A stretch of 64,000 nt of DNA from JBBQXH01 sp963710975 (GTDB lineage: Bacteria > Actinomycetota > Thermoleophilia > Gaiellales > Gaiellaceae). Shown here one piece after another: positions 8,310 through 19,634 of this stretch. The position numbers were made by a program, and so were the translations under genes. The stretch's first letter is position 1; each line of letters opens with the position of its first letter. The stretch spans positions 124,001 to 188,000 of the forward strand of contig CAVQCG010000003.1 of NCBI GenBank assembly GCA_963710975.1. Reading direction: 5' to 3'. A model generated the notes under the pieces. That model saw nothing but the letters and a program-made list of their open reading frames with translations. It searched no databases and was not told where the DNA came from.

Positions 8310-9392
8310 CTATCGCGGCTCGAACACCGCGCCGATGTGCTGCGGCTCGGTCAGCCGCTCCTCACGGTAGAGGTGGAGGGCCTTGAGGACCGGCGAATCG
8401 GTGAGCACGAAGAGATCTGCGGTCTCCGAGACTTCGTGGTCGACCGCCGCCCAGGAGGGCGTCACGAAGATGTCGCCGGGTGACCAATCGAGCTGAAGGC
8501 CGTTTACGACGGACCGACCGGTGCCGCGGAACACGACGTAGACGGCGCTGCCCACCTTGCGACGGCCTTCTGTGCGGCGTCCCGGGAACACACGGTGCAT
8601 CTCGCAGCCAAAGGTCGGAATCGCCGGTGCACCCGTCGTCGGGTCGACGAACTCGAGCGCAACGGTCGTGCCCCCGTGCGCCTTGGCGAGGGAGGTGAGC
8701 GTGCGATCCGTGTCCTCCCACGAATATCGGAGGAGCGGCGAGTGCCCGGCGACGTGCTCAGCTTGGAGGTCGCTGAGGCCGGTTCCCGTGTATGTCTGTT
8801 GCGAGAGGTTGTGCCCGTCGACCGGCTGAACGTGGTCGGGGTGGTTCTCGAAGAAGATCGCTTCGAGCGTCGTCGCAAGGGGTAGGTCGAGGCCGTCGAA
8901 CCAGACCATCTCGCTGTCGCCGTGGTTGTTGTGGTCGTGCCAGTTCCAGTTCGGGGTGAGGATCAGGTCGCCGGGCTCCATCTGGCACGCGTCCCCGTCG
9001 ACCGTGGTGTAGACGCCCGTTCCGGTCATGACGAAGCGGACCGCCGACGCCGTGTGGCGGTGTGCAGGCGCGGACTCGCCCGGCCCGAGATACTGGATCG
9101 CTCCCCAGAGGGTCGAGCTGGTGAACGGAAGCCCGTTCAAGCCCGGATTCGCGAGTGCGAGCACGCGCCGGTCGCCGCCGCGCTCGACCGTGATGATCTC
9201 ACCCGCCCGTTTTGCCAACGGGTAGATCGTGTCCCACTTCCAGAGCCACGGCTGCGTGGCGGGAAGCGGAACGTTCGGCATGAGCATGGTCTGGATACTC
9301 CAAAGGGCCTTCAGATCCCGGGCCGCGAGCGCGCCGCAGAACTCGTCGTACCCGACTTCGACAGTGCTCGCATGGCTCACGTCGATTCCCAT
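8310..9392 (-). CDS. Gentisate 1,2-dioxygenase-like bicupin
   Basis: 360 aa, two cupin domains. The N-terminal one has the metal-binding pattern: APAHRHTASAVRFVMTG (His-x-His, Glu replaced as in gentisate dioxygenases) and LTPNWNWHDHNNHG. The C-terminal cupin carries YVVFRGTGRSVVNG and WSPGDIFVTPSWAAVDHE. Length and motifs fit ring-cleaving gentisate or 1-hydroxy-2-naphthoate dioxygenases, which open gentisate to maleylpyruvate with Fe(II). It is the first gene of a leftward pair with the flavin reductase. A TTCT/AGAA half-palindrome lies about 75 bp upstream of the start (9466-9480), in line with co-regulation with the aldehyde dehydrogenase operon. Confidence 0.9.
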   Translation of the reverse strand: MGIDVSHASTVEVGYDEFCGALAARDLKALWSIQTMLMPNVPLPATQPWLWKWDTIYPLAKRAGEIITVERGGDRRVLALANPGLNGLPFTSSTLWGAIQYLGPGESAPAHRHTASAVRFVMTGTGVYTTVDGDACQMEPGDLILTPNWNWHDHNNHGDSEMVWFDGLDLPLATTLEAIFFENHPDHVQPVDGHNLSQQTYTGTGLSDLQAEHVAGHSPLLRYSWEDTDRTLTSLAKAHGGTTVALEFVDPTTGAPAIPTFGCEMHRVFPGRRTEGRRKVGSAVYVVFRGTGRSVVNGLQLDWSPGDIFVTPSWAAVDHEVSETADLFVLTDSPVLKALHLYREERLTEPQHIGAVFEPR

Positions 9393-9465
9393 TCCGAGCC
9401 TTCCCTTCTCACGCGTTCAGCGTCGCGAAGCTCCTCCACGGAAGTCTAACGTACGAAGAACGTCC

Positions 9466-9480
9466 TTCTTCCATACAGAA
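9466..9480. promoter_or_regulatory. Degenerate copy of the TTCT-N7-AGAA palindrome upstream of gentisate dioxygenase
   Basis: TTCTTCCATACAGAA shares its outer TTCT and its ACAGAA half with the operator at 4504-4518. It lies in the 200-bp region between the leftward dioxygenase start and the rightward serine hydrolase. It is a weaker match, supported mainly by its position in front of a gene of the same pathway. Confidence 0.35.
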
Positions 9481-9592
9481 CGCCGGTCGTCGGGTTGGAC
9501 CAGGTCCCGACGGCCCGGACCTCGGTGGCAAGAGCGCACTACGATGTCCGCGGGCCGATGGACGAACTCCCCCTGATCACGAGGCTGGCGTA

Positions 9593-11011
9593 ATGGACGA
9601 GACCGCGTTCGCCGCGCTCGACGATCACTTCTCCCGGGTTGCCGAGCGGGATCGGGTGCCCGGGATCGCGTACGGGCTGATCGTCGGCGGCGAGCTCGTC
9701 CACTCCGGCGGTGTCGGATCGATGCGCGTTGGAGCCGACGAGACCCCCGGGCCTGACTCGCCCTCCCGGATCTGCTCGATGACGAAGTCATTCGTGGCGG
9801 CCGCGCTGCTCATGCTCCGCGACGAGGGCCGGCTCGCGCTCGACGATCCGATCGCCGAGCACGTCCCCGAGCTCCGCGCGCTGCAGCCGCCGACCGTGGA
9901 TTCGCCGCCGATCGCGCTCCGCCATCTGCTGTCGATGGCGAGTGGGTTGCCCGAAGACGACAACTGGGGCGACCGCCACATGGATCTCGACGAGCTTGCC
10001 GTCGATACGGTCTTCCGCGCCGGGGCGACCTTCGCCCGAGCGCCCGGTATCGCGTTCGAGTATGCGAATCTCGGGTGGGTCATGCTCGGACGGGTGGTCA
10101 CGAACGTCGCCGGCACCACCGCACAGGAGTTCGTGCGGGAGCGGATCCTTGATCCGCTCGAACTCGGCTCGACGACGTGGCGGCCACCGCCGGCGGCCGA
10201 ACGGATGACCGGGTACCGGCTCGTCGACGGGGTGTGGCAGGAGGAATCGGCCCCGCTCGACGATGGCGATTTCGCCCCGATGGCGGGTCTCTGGAGCACG
10301 GTCTCCGACCTGGCTCGCTGGATCGCATTCCTCTTGGATGCGTTCCCACCTCGGGATGACCTCGACGTCGGACCGCTCTCCCGAGCGTCACGCCGGGAGA
10401 TGCAACAGGTCCACCGGGCGTTCCCGTCCGAGTACGACGCCGACACGGATCGGCTGGACGCGGGCGGCTACGGGTTCGGTCTGATGGTGTTCAACGATCT
10501 CCGGTTTCGGTCGATGGTCGGACACGCCGGGGGGCTTCCCGGGTTCGGGTCGTACATGCGTTGGCTCCCGGAGCACGGCGTCGGCGTCGTCGCTCTCGGA
10601 AACCTCACCTACGCACCCATGAGGATCGCAACGCTCGAGGCGCTCGAGTTGCTCGACGATCTGGACGCGCTGCCGGCGGGACCACAAGAACCCGTGTCGT
10701 CCGGCCTGGTCGCGGCCCGGGACGGTCTCACGCGCCTCCTGAACGAGTGGGACGACCAGCTCGCCGGGGAGATCTTCGCGATGAACGTGCTCCTCGACGA
10801 GCCCGCTGACCGCCGGCGAGTGCAGGCAGCCGCGGCGCGCGAGCGTCTCGGTGTCATGTCCGCCGGCGAGCTGAGCCCGGAGAGCGCGACCCGTGGCTCC
10901 TACGTCTTGCACGGTGAGCGCGAAGACACCGTCGTGCGGATCATGCTCTCACCGGAGATCCCGCCTCGAATCCAGCGGTACGAGCTCGACGGCGACGGTT
11001 CCACCGGCTGA
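9593..11011 (+). CDS. Serine hydrolase of the beta-lactamase/penicillin-binding-protein fold
   Basis: 472 aa from ATG 9593, preceded by GAGG at 8 nt. The class C beta-lactamase/esterase signature is complete: SMTK (SxxK; around residue 62-65, in ICSMTKSFVAAALLML), YAN (YxN, in FEYANLGWVMLG) and an HAG triad near 308-310 (GHAGGLPGFGSYM). No signal peptide or membrane segment is seen, so it is likely an intracellular esterase, peptidase or amidase rather than a periplasmic beta-lactamase. The C-terminal 100 residues form an additional domain found in related hydrolases. It stands alone between the gentisate genes and the malic enzyme; its substrate is unknown. Confidence 0.85.
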   Translation: MDETAFAALDDHFSRVAERDRVPGIAYGLIVGGELVHSGGVGSMRVGADETPGPDSPSRICSMTKSFVAAALLMLRDEGRLALDDPIAEHVPELRALQPPTVDSPPIALRHLLSMASGLPEDDNWGDRHMDLDELAVDTVFRAGATFARAPGIAFEYANLGWVMLGRVVTNVAGTTAQEFVRERILDPLELGSTTWRPPPAAERMTGYRLVDGVWQEESAPLDDGDFAPMAGLWSTVSDLARWIAFLLDAFPPRDDLDVGPLSRASRREMQQVHRAFPSEYDADTDRLDAGGYGFGLMVFNDLRFRSMVGHAGGLPGFGSYMRWLPEHGVGVVALGNLTYAPMRIATLEALELLDDLDALPAGPQEPVSSGLVAARDGLTRLLNEWDDQLAGEIFAMNVLLDEPADRRRVQAAAARERLGVMSAGELSPESATRGSYVLHGEREDTVVRIMLSPEIPPRIQRYELDGDGSTG

Positions 11012-11117
11012 GCACAGGCATGCACGGCTGATCGCGCGGCACTCCTGGCCGAGGTGCGTCGACCGCACCGATATCTAGGGTGCGGGCATCGCGAGCGCCC
11101 TGAAGCTGTACCCCGAC

Positions 11118-11723
11118 GTGCCGGCCAAGCGGAACGCGACCGTGGTGCGCGATCTCGTCCTGCTCGGGCTGCTCGTGTTCTTCGGCTGGATCGCCTTCAA
11201 GGTGTACGACGCGGTCGACGCCCTCACGGTTCTCGGCACGGGCGTGCGGGATGCGGGTCAGTCGGTGCAGGGCGGATTCAGCTCGGCGGCGGGGGCCGTC
11301 GACGGAGTTCCGGTCATCGGGGGTGCGCTCGCAGACGCCTTGCAGGGCGCCGGCGAGCAGACTGGAGGCAACGTCGCGGTGCTGGGCAAGAAGGGCTCGG
11401 ACGCGGTACATCACCTCGCCCTGGTACTCGGACTGCTCACGTTCGCGGTACCGGCCATCCTCGCGCTCATCGCGATGCTGCCCGGCCGGATCAAGCAGAT
11501 CCGCCAGCTGACTGCCGCAAACCAGGTTCTGATCGACACCCACGATCCCGAGCGGCGTCGGCTGCTCGCCATGCGTGCCGCCTTCGGACTCTCGTACGGG
11601 ACCCTGCTCGAGTACACCAAGGATCCCCTTGGAGACCTCAAGGACGGGCGGCACGACGCGCTCGTCGATGCAGCCCTCGACGACGTCGGGATCCGTCGCC
11701 CGCCCGCGTCTTCTCGCGGCTGA
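11118..11723 (+). CDS. Small membrane protein of unknown function
   Basis: 201 aa from GTG 11118; an in-frame TAG at 11076-11078 limits upstream starts. Two hydrophobic helices are visible, LVLLGLLVFFGWIAFKVY (residues 12-30) and VLGLLTFAVPAILALIAML (about 98-118). Between them is a Gly/Ala-rich stretch (VRDAGQSVQGGFSSAAGAVDGVPVIGGALADAL) and after them a basic cytosolic tail. The N-in, loop-out, C-in layout suggests a small inner-membrane protein. I recognise no named family. It lies 32 bp before the cNMP-malic enzyme gene and may be co-transcribed with it. Confidence 0.7.
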   Translation: MPAKRNATVVRDLVLLGLLVFFGWIAFKVYDAVDALTVLGTGVRDAGQSVQGGFSSAAGAVDGVPVIGGALADALQGAGEQTGGNVAVLGKKGSDAVHHLALVLGLLTFAVPAILALIAMLPGRIKQIRQLTAANQVLIDTHDPERRRLLAMRAAFGLSYGTLLEYTKDPLGDLKDGRHDALVDAALDDVGIRRPPASSRG

Positions 11724-11755
11724 GCCTGATCGGGAGCGATAGGCTCGCTCGAGTG

Positions 11756-13459
<1,704 letters not shown>

Positions 13460-13472
13460 CCCCGCTTGGGGC

Positions 13473-13501
13473 TTGACAGCGTCGCCGAAACGCCCTTGAG
13501 T
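13473..13501 (+). promoter_or_regulatory. Candidate promoter of the FHA-protease gene
   Basis: A consensus -35 TTGACA occurs at 13473-13478, 73 bp before the FHA-protease start and right after the malic enzyme stop. Seventeen bases further is TTGAGT, a poor -10, so the promoter call rests mainly on the -35 box. Confidence 0.35.
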
Positions 13502-13545
13502 TCCACTCAGTGACGTAGCACATCTCGAATTGGGGGGACATCGGT

Positions 13546-15174
13546 ATGTGGCTGTCGTTTCACGCAGGTGACGGAACCGCACAGAGGGTCGAGGCGACCG
13601 GCGACAGGTTCGTCATCGGTCGCGAGGAGACCGCCCAGCTGGTGCTCGACGACGAGAAGGTCTCTCGGCACCACGCCTCCGTGCAATGCCTGCCGGACGG
13701 ACGCGCGATCCTCACCGATCTCGGGTCGACGAACGGGACGTTCGTCGACGGCAAGCGGATCGACAAGCCGACGCCGCTGAACGGCGGCGAACGGGTCAAG
13801 ATCGGCGAAACCGTCATCGAGGTCTCGGTCGCCGAGCCTTCGGGTACGCCGACGACGCCGGGTCCCGCCCCTGCTGCGCCGACGGAGCTCTCGAAGCGGC
13901 CGCCACCGATCCCGCCCGTGTCTGCTCCGGTGCCGGCGCCGCCACCGGCTGCCCGGCCCGCCGCTGCGGGCGCCCGGGTCGACAGCGCCCCCGCAGCGAC
14001 TCCGTCCCGGATCGAGCGGATCCAGCTCAAGCAGTCGCTCCGCCGGACGCAGATCCTCGCGGTCGTCGTCGGCGTGCTTGCCGTTGCGGGCCTCGCTTTC
14101 GGGATCCTGTTCGCGACCGGTGTCTTCGACTCGGGGTCGTCCCAGGCGTCGCTTCCCGAGATCATCGACTCGTCCAAGCCGGCTGTCGTCCAGATCCGCG
14201 GGTCGGCAAAGAAGGGTGCCGTAACCGCCGGCGACGGAACCGGCTGGGTGTACGACGCCGAGAAGGGCCTGATCGTCACGAATGCACACGTGACGAGGGC
14301 CTACCCCTTCCTGACCGTGGTCAGCTCCGACGGCAAGGAGCAGAACGCCTCGATCGTGGGCGTTGCCGATTGTGAGGATCTCGCCGTGCTCAAGGTCGGC
14401 AACACCGCGAGCCTGGAGACGATGAAGCTCGGATCGCAAGCCGATCTCAAGCAGGGTGAGGAGGTCGTCGCGCTCGGCTACCCGACGACGCTCTCGAAGG
14501 GCGATCCACTCGTCGCCACGGAAGGGGTCGTGTCGGTCGTCAAGACGGAGAGCACGCCGGTCGGCGAGCTCGTCGCCTACCCGAACGTCATCCAGATGGA
14601 CGCGCCGATCAACCCCGGAAACTCGGGCGGCCCTCTCCTCGGCCTCGATGAGGACCTCCTCGGCGTGAATACGTTCGGGGGCGGTTCAACGCAGAACCAG
14701 AACTTCGCAATCGGCGTCGACCGCGTGAAGGAGATCGTGCCGGGTCTCGCCGACGGCAAGTCCGTCGGTTTTGCCGGCATCGACTGGGAGATCCCATCGC
14801 AGAAGGATCTCGACGACGCAGGTCTTCCAGGGGGAATCGTCATCACAACCGTGATCCCCGGGACCCCGGCAGCCGCTGCCCTCGAGAGCACGACCGGCGA
14901 GCAGGGCGTGCCTGTCGATTCGCTCCTGTACGCCATCGAGGATGCCGCCGGCAATACGACGAAGCTCGACAACACGAGCGAGAGCTACTGTCGCGCGGTC
15001 GGCAAGCTGCGCCAGGGTGACACCGCAGCCTTTGCGGTGTACCCGCTCGACGGAAGCGCTCCGGACGGGCTCGTCTACACGCTGACGTTCGGCAAGACTC
15101 CCACCTCGTCAACCGAGACCTCGACGACAGATACCTCGACGACCTCCACAGACGGCTCGACGGACTCGGAGTAG
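13546..15174 (+). CDS. FHA domain-trypsin-like (HtrA/DegP type) serine protease, membrane anchored
   Basis: 542 aa. Residues 1-95 form an FHA domain (FVIGREETAQLVLDD, SRHHASV, LGSTNGTFVDGKRI), which binds phosphothreonine. A Pro/Ala linker follows, then one membrane helix (ILAVVVGVLAVAGLAFGILFATGVF, around 165-190), then an extracytoplasmic trypsin-like protease with the triad His (TNAHVTR), Asp (DCEDLAVLKV) and Ser (NPGNSGGPLLG). A PDZ-like region and a Ser/Thr-rich tail close the protein. The FHA domain inside and the protease outside suggest that phosphorylation by the neighbouring kinases (15192-19383) controls secreted proteolysis. ATG 13546 is preceded by GGGGGG. Confidence 0.9.
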   Translation: MWLSFHAGDGTAQRVEATGDRFVIGREETAQLVLDDEKVSRHHASVQCLPDGRAILTDLGSTNGTFVDGKRIDKPTPLNGGERVKIGETVIEVSVAEPSGTPTTPGPAPAAPTELSKRPPPIPPVSAPVPAPPPAARPAAAGARVDSAPAATPSRIERIQLKQSLRRTQILAVVVGVLAVAGLAFGILFATGVFDSGSSQASLPEIIDSSKPAVVQIRGSAKKGAVTAGDGTGWVYDAEKGLIVTNAHVTRAYPFLTVVSSDGKEQNASIVGVADCEDLAVLKVGNTASLETMKLGSQADLKQGEEVVALGYPTTLSKGDPLVATEGVVSVVKTESTPVGELVAYPNVIQMDAPINPGNSGGPLLGLDEDLLGVNTFGGGSTQNQNFAIGVDRVKEIVPGLADGKSVGFAGIDWEIPSQKDLDDAGLPGGIVITTVIPGTPAAAALESTTGEQGVPVDSLLYAIEDAAGNTTKLDNTSESYCRAVGKLRQGDTAAFAVYPLDGSAPDGLVYTLTFGKTPTSSTETSTTDTSTTSTDGSTDSE

Positions 15175-15191
15175 GTCAGGGCAGCTGGCTT

Positions 15192-16955
15192 CTAGCGCCT
15201 GATCAGGAGGTGGTGAGCCCGATCCTGTGCGTCCAGAACCGCCACCAGCCGAACAGTCCAGCGTGGTCGGTTCCGCCCTCGCGTCGCGATTCCCAGCATG
15301 TCGTGGTGCGTCGCCTGGCCGAGCTTCTCGTGCGTCCAGACGAGGACAGCCTTGTCGCCGTCGAAGTAGCACAGCTTCTTCCCTCCGGGCTTCTTCGGAT
15401 CGCCCGGGTTCGTCGGATGCAGCCAGGGGCCCTCGCCGCCCCAACTAACGCCGTTACACGCCCCCGTGTTGGTCTCGATCCCTTGCTCTTCTCTGATCTT
15501 GTTGAAGGCGGCATCGCGTGATGCCGCATCCGGGTAGGTCGAGATCTCGAGCTGATCGGGGAAGAAGTTCGTGCCGTCCTCGTCGGATGGCGCACACAGT
15601 GCCGTCGCCGTTGCGCCCTCGCGTGGAGTATTTGCGACCGCACAGTGCTTGAAGACCTCGTTCGGGACGATGGCGGCAAACACTGCGTCCGGCCCTGTAT
15701 CAGTCCCTGCCGTGGTTGCTGCCGTCGTGGCGGTGGTCTCCGTTGCCGTGCCCTGCGTCGTCGCAGCGTTCGTCGTGGCGGCGGCGGTCGTGGACGGTGA
15801 AGCGGTTGAATTGCTGTCGTCGGAGCGCGTGAGGAAGAAGACGATGAGCCCAGCTGCGACGGCTGCGGCGACCGCGGCCGCAGCGATTCCGATCCACGAG
15901 CGACTGCGAGAAGGCCCACTGCCCCCGGGTCCGGGTGGCGGCGGCGTGGGTGGCGGCGGCGGCGGTTCCGTCGCGGGCGGCGACGTGTCCTGGCCCGGTG
16001 GTGGTGTCGTTCCCGGCTCGGACGCGTATGCCGTCACCCCGGCCGCAGCCGCCGGAGCGGCTGCCGCAACGGTGACGTTTGCCCCGGGACTCTGATCGTC
16101 TCTGGGCGCGAGGACGGGCTGGTCGAGGACGGCCGCTCTGGCCGCCTGGATGCATTCGGTGCACGACGCGTAGCGTTCGTCCTTGTCCTTCGCCATCGCC
16201 CTTGCGATCACTCGGTCGAGCGTCTTCGGAAGGTCGGCGCGACTGTCCGACAAGAGAGGCGGAGGCTGAGACAGATGCGCATGCATGACCGCCAGCTCCG
16301 AATCCCGGTCGAAGGGGGGATTCTGGGTGAGGCACTCGTAGAGAACGCAGCCGAACGCGTAGACGTCGGTTCTCGCGTCGACGGGCTGTCCTTCGATCTG
16401 CTCGGGTGCCGCATAGTCGGTCGTGCCGACGAAGAAGCCGGTCTTCGTCGCCCCGCGCGACAGCGTGTGCTTGACGACCCCGAAATCGGTGACGTAGACA
16501 CGCTCGGCTGGCTCCTCGACCAGGATGTTCGCCGGCTTGACGTCTCGGTGCACGAGCCCTCTGTCGTGTGCGGCGTCCAGCGCACTCGCCGCTTGCTCGA
16601 GGAAGAACAGCGCCCGCGAGACACTGAGAGCTCCGTCGCGCGCGAGCAGCGATTTGAGATCCGGTCCGCGCACATATCGCATCGCGATGTAGAGTTCGCC
16701 GTCAGCCTCGCCCGCGTCGTAGATCGGAATGATGTTCGGGTGGTCGATCTCGGCGGCCCGCTGCGACTCGCGCTCGAATCGTGCCCTGAAGCCCGCGTCT
16801 TCGCTCAGGGCAGGCGCGAGGAGCTTGATCGCGACCTTCCTGCCCAGCCGCATGTGCTCGGCGAGGTAGACGACGCTCATGCCGCCACGGCCGATGAGCG
16901 CCTCGAGGCGATAGCCAGCAACGTCGGACCCGATACGGGTAGCGCTCTCGTTCAC
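15192..16955 (-). CDS. Receptor Ser/Thr protein kinase with extracytoplasmic C-terminal domain
   Basis: 587 aa from GTG 16955. The N-terminal kinase domain (about 14-270) is intact: glycine loop IGRGGMSVVY, VAIK lysine, HRDVKPANI, DFGVVK and a Pkn-type GTTDYAAPEQ activation segment. A proline-rich stretch (PPPPPPTPPPPGPGG) and one transmembrane helix (WIGIAAAAVAAAVAAGLIVFFL) follow. The Thr/Ala-rich stalk leads to an outer domain of about 150 residues with four cysteines, which is neither PASTA nor a beta-propeller and probably senses a ligand. It is convergent with the FHA-protease gene (17 bp apart) and divergent from the second kinase. Confidence 0.92.
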   Translation of the reverse strand: MNESATRIGSDVAGYRLEALIGRGGMSVVYLAEHMRLGRKVAIKLLAPALSEDAGFRARFERESQRAAEIDHPNIIPIYDAGEADGELYIAMRYVRGPDLKSLLARDGALSVSRALFFLEQAASALDAAHDRGLVHRDVKPANILVEEPAERVYVTDFGVVKHTLSRGATKTGFFVGTTDYAAPEQIEGQPVDARTDVYAFGCVLYECLTQNPPFDRDSELAVMHAHLSQPPPLLSDSRADLPKTLDRVIARAMAKDKDERYASCTECIQAARAAVLDQPVLAPRDDQSPGANVTVAAAAPAAAAGVTAYASEPGTTPPPGQDTSPPATEPPPPPPTPPPPGPGGSGPSRSRSWIGIAAAAVAAAVAAGLIVFFLTRSDDSNSTASPSTTAAATTNAATTQGTATETTATTAATTAGTDTGPDAVFAAIVPNEVFKHCAVANTPREGATATALCAPSDEDGTNFFPDQLEISTYPDAASRDAAFNKIREEQGIETNTGACNGVSWGGEGPWLHPTNPGDPKKPGGKKLCYFDGDKAVLVWTHEKLGQATHHDMLGIATRGRNRPRWTVRLVAVLDAQDRAHHLLIRR

Positions 16956-17050
16956 CGCAGTTGGCAGCCTAGCAGCGAGGGCGGGCCCGATCTACACCCG
17001 TTCGTGCCCTGGGTTGCCGTGGCTGTCGTACTGCGAGAACATGGCGCATC

Positions 17051-19383
17051 GTGACTGCTGACCTGGCGATCGGCAGCGAGCTCGCCGGATACCGCATCGA
17101 TGCACTCGTCGGGCGGGGCGGCATGGGTGTCGTCTACAGAGCCGAGCAACTCCGCCTCGGGCGTGCGGTCGCGCTCAAGGTTCTCGCGCCCGGCCTCGCA
17201 TCCGACGAGGAGTTCCGTGCGCGGTTCGAGCGGGAATCCCGCCTCGCTGCATTGATCGACCACCCGAACGTCGTGCCGATCTACGAGGCCGGCGAGGCTC
17301 GAGGCCTCCTCTTCATCGCCATGCGCTGGGTCGCCGGCCGTGACCTGGGCGTCCTCCTCAAGAAGGACGGGCCGCTTGACCCTGAACGGACGGTGGAGAT
17401 CCTCGCGCAGGTGGCGAGCGCGCTCGACGCCGCACACGGGCGAGGGCTCGTGCATCGAGACGTCAAGCCCGGAAACATCCTGATTGCGGACGCCGGCGAC
17501 AGCGCGTCCGCCGGCCATGTCTATCTCACCGATTTCGGCATCGCGAAGATGACGAGCTCGGTCGGGGTCACGCGTACCGGCGTGTTCCTCGGTACGCCGG
17601 ACTACGCCGCCCCCGAGCAGTTCGAAGGGCGAGATCTCGACGGCCGGGTCGACGTCTACGCGCTCGGGTGCCTGTTCTTCCAATGCCTGACCGGGTCGCG
17701 GCCGTTCGAGCGCACGACGGAGGTCGCGGTCATGTACGCCCACCTGAACGACCCGCCGCCTCGGGTCTCGGAGGTGCGTAGCGATGTCGGACCGGCTCTG
17801 GACGCCGTCCTTGCAAAGGGCATGGCGAAAGACCGGAACGACCGGTATCCGACCTGCTCGGAACTCATCGACGCGGCTCGAGCTGCCCTGACCCCGTCAG
17901 AGGACGTCACGCTCGCGGCTCCACCGTTAGCTGGCCGCCACTGTGGCGAATCCTCCGCCGACGGTTGCCGACTCGCACGCGTCCGGCGGCCCCACCGCCT
18001 CCGCCGGCCGCACCGCCTCCGCCGGTCCCACCCAAGATCGAACCGACCGGCGGGCGGCCACGGCGCCGGTGGGCCTGGCTCGTTGCTGCAGCAGCGGTCG
18101 CGGCGGTCGCCGTTGCGGTGGTGCTCGTGTTCACGCTGCGTGGCGGTGACGACACTGCCGCGGGCACCGCAACCACCGCTGAGACGGCAGCGACGACGGG
18201 CGGCGAGACGGGTGGGGAGACGACGACCGGCCAGACGGCCGCAGCCGATCCTGCCTGGACCGGCGTCGAGAGCGACGCGTTCAGCGCCGCGGTTAGCCAG
18301 GAGAGCCAGCGTGTCGCAATGATCGAGGACGGAACGGCCATCGCAGTCGGCACCGAAGGCCTTGGCGGCGAGCACGATGCCGTGTTCTGGACAGTGACCG
18401 TCGGCGGAAGCTCGGGCGTCGCCAAGCAGGCGCTCGGCCAAGCTGGTGAGGAGGTCGTCTTTGGGATCGCGTCTCTCGGCGCGGGCGGAGCCGTCGCCGT
18501 CGGTTTCCAGCAGGCTGAGCCGCCTCAGGGCGACACGGCTGCCGCCGTCTGGCTCAGGACAGATCAGCCCTTTGCCGGTGACTTCGAGGCGGTCGACATA
18601 GGGCCGGCGGCGAGCGCGTACGAGAAGATGAACCGCGTGGCCGTCAGCAGGGGCAGGATCGTCGCGGTCGGCGCGGCAGGGCCCGGCCGCGACGAGAGCG
18701 GCACTCCGCTCGCGACCGACGCCGCGGTCTGGGTCTCGAGCGACGAGGGCGCGAGCTGGGAGCGTGAGGACGTCGACGGCCTGCGCGCGGACAACTACCA
18801 AGAGATGCGCGGCGTCGTCGGCTACGGGACCGAGTTCGTCGCGGTCGGGTACGACGGCAAGGACGCGGCGGTCTGGCGCTCCGACGGAGGAAGCTGGATC
18901 CTGACCGGTACCCCAGGGCAGCTCTGGGCCACCGACTCGCGGCCCGAGCTCGACATGCGTGATGTCGTCAACGCCTCCCGCCTGGTGGCTGTCGGCGATG
19001 TCGTCACGGCGGCCGGAGACCGGGACGGCGCGGTCTGGCTCTCGGACGACGCCGAGGCCTGGGAGCGTGTGGAGCCGGACGCGATGGGCGGCCCAGGTGA
19101 CCAGCAGGTCTTCGGCGTGGTCGAGGCGAACGACGTCCTCGTCGCCGTCGGCTGCTCGGATTGCGAGGGAGATCTGGTGGTACCCGCGGTATGGACATCC
19201 GACGACGGCGGCGATACGTGGACACGGGTGGACGAGGGTAGGGTTCCGGCCTTCGACGGGTCGCAGCAGATGAACTCGATCGCGGTGGTCGGCGACGAGC
19301 TCGTTGCGTCTGGCTGGAATCAGACCGGTGAGAAGCGCGACACTGCGGTCTGGACGGCCGACCTGACCTCGTCAGGCGGCTGA
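17051..19383 (+). CDS. Receptor Ser/Thr protein kinase (reading frame broken twice)
   Basis: Kinase domain from GTG 17051 (VGRGGMGVVYRAEQ, VALK, HRDVKPGNIL, DFGIAK, GTPDYAAPEQ), then a proline-rich linker, a membrane helix (WAWLVAAAAVAAVAVAVVLVF) and a large outer domain of repeated 'AAVW.SSDEGASWERED'-like BNR/sialidase-type blades. The kinase frame and the membrane/outer frame do not join: the kinase frame runs uselessly to 18322, and the C-terminal frame is open only from about 17965. Removing one extra base near 17933 and one between about 17975 and 18050 restores a 776-aa protein. I treat these as sequence errors, though true inactivation cannot be excluded. It is divergent from the kinase at 15192-16955. 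Confidence 0.82.
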
Positions 19384-19634
19384 CCCGCCCTCGCCCCGTA
19401 CGACCCGTCGCGGCCGGTATCCGGCGCCTGCGCCGAGACGCTTCGCGCGCGCTGCTGCGGCCGCGCTTTGCCGGCCTTGGGATACGGGCCTCCGGCCCTG
19501 GACTTCGCGGCCTGGCGCCTTCGGCGCGGCCGCTGCGCGCCGGCTTTGCCGGCTTGGGATACGGGCCTCCGGCCCTGGGCTTCGCGGCCTGGCGCCTTCG
19601 GCGCGGCCGCTGCGCGCCGGCTCTGCCGGCTTGC
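19384..19634. repeat. GC-rich hairpin repeat array (about 2.5 units of 77 bp) between convergent genes
   Basis: A 77-bp unit is repeated from about 19471 to 19625 with a partial copy on each side. Within each unit are short perfect hairpins: GGCGCC-TTC-GGCGC, GGGCC-TCC-GGCCC and GCCGGC-TTT-GCCGGC. The array fills the gap between the kinase stop and the phosphoketolase stop, so it may also act as a bidirectional terminator. The reverse complement resembles the array at 48995-49293 (shared GCGCAGCGGCCG and CGTATCCC elements), making it a dispersed family. Confidence 0.85.

Noticed and set aside
9593..11011. Beta-lactamase resistance gene
   Set aside because: The fold and motifs fit, but there is no signal peptide and the broader family is mostly esterases and peptidases, so resistance is not supported.
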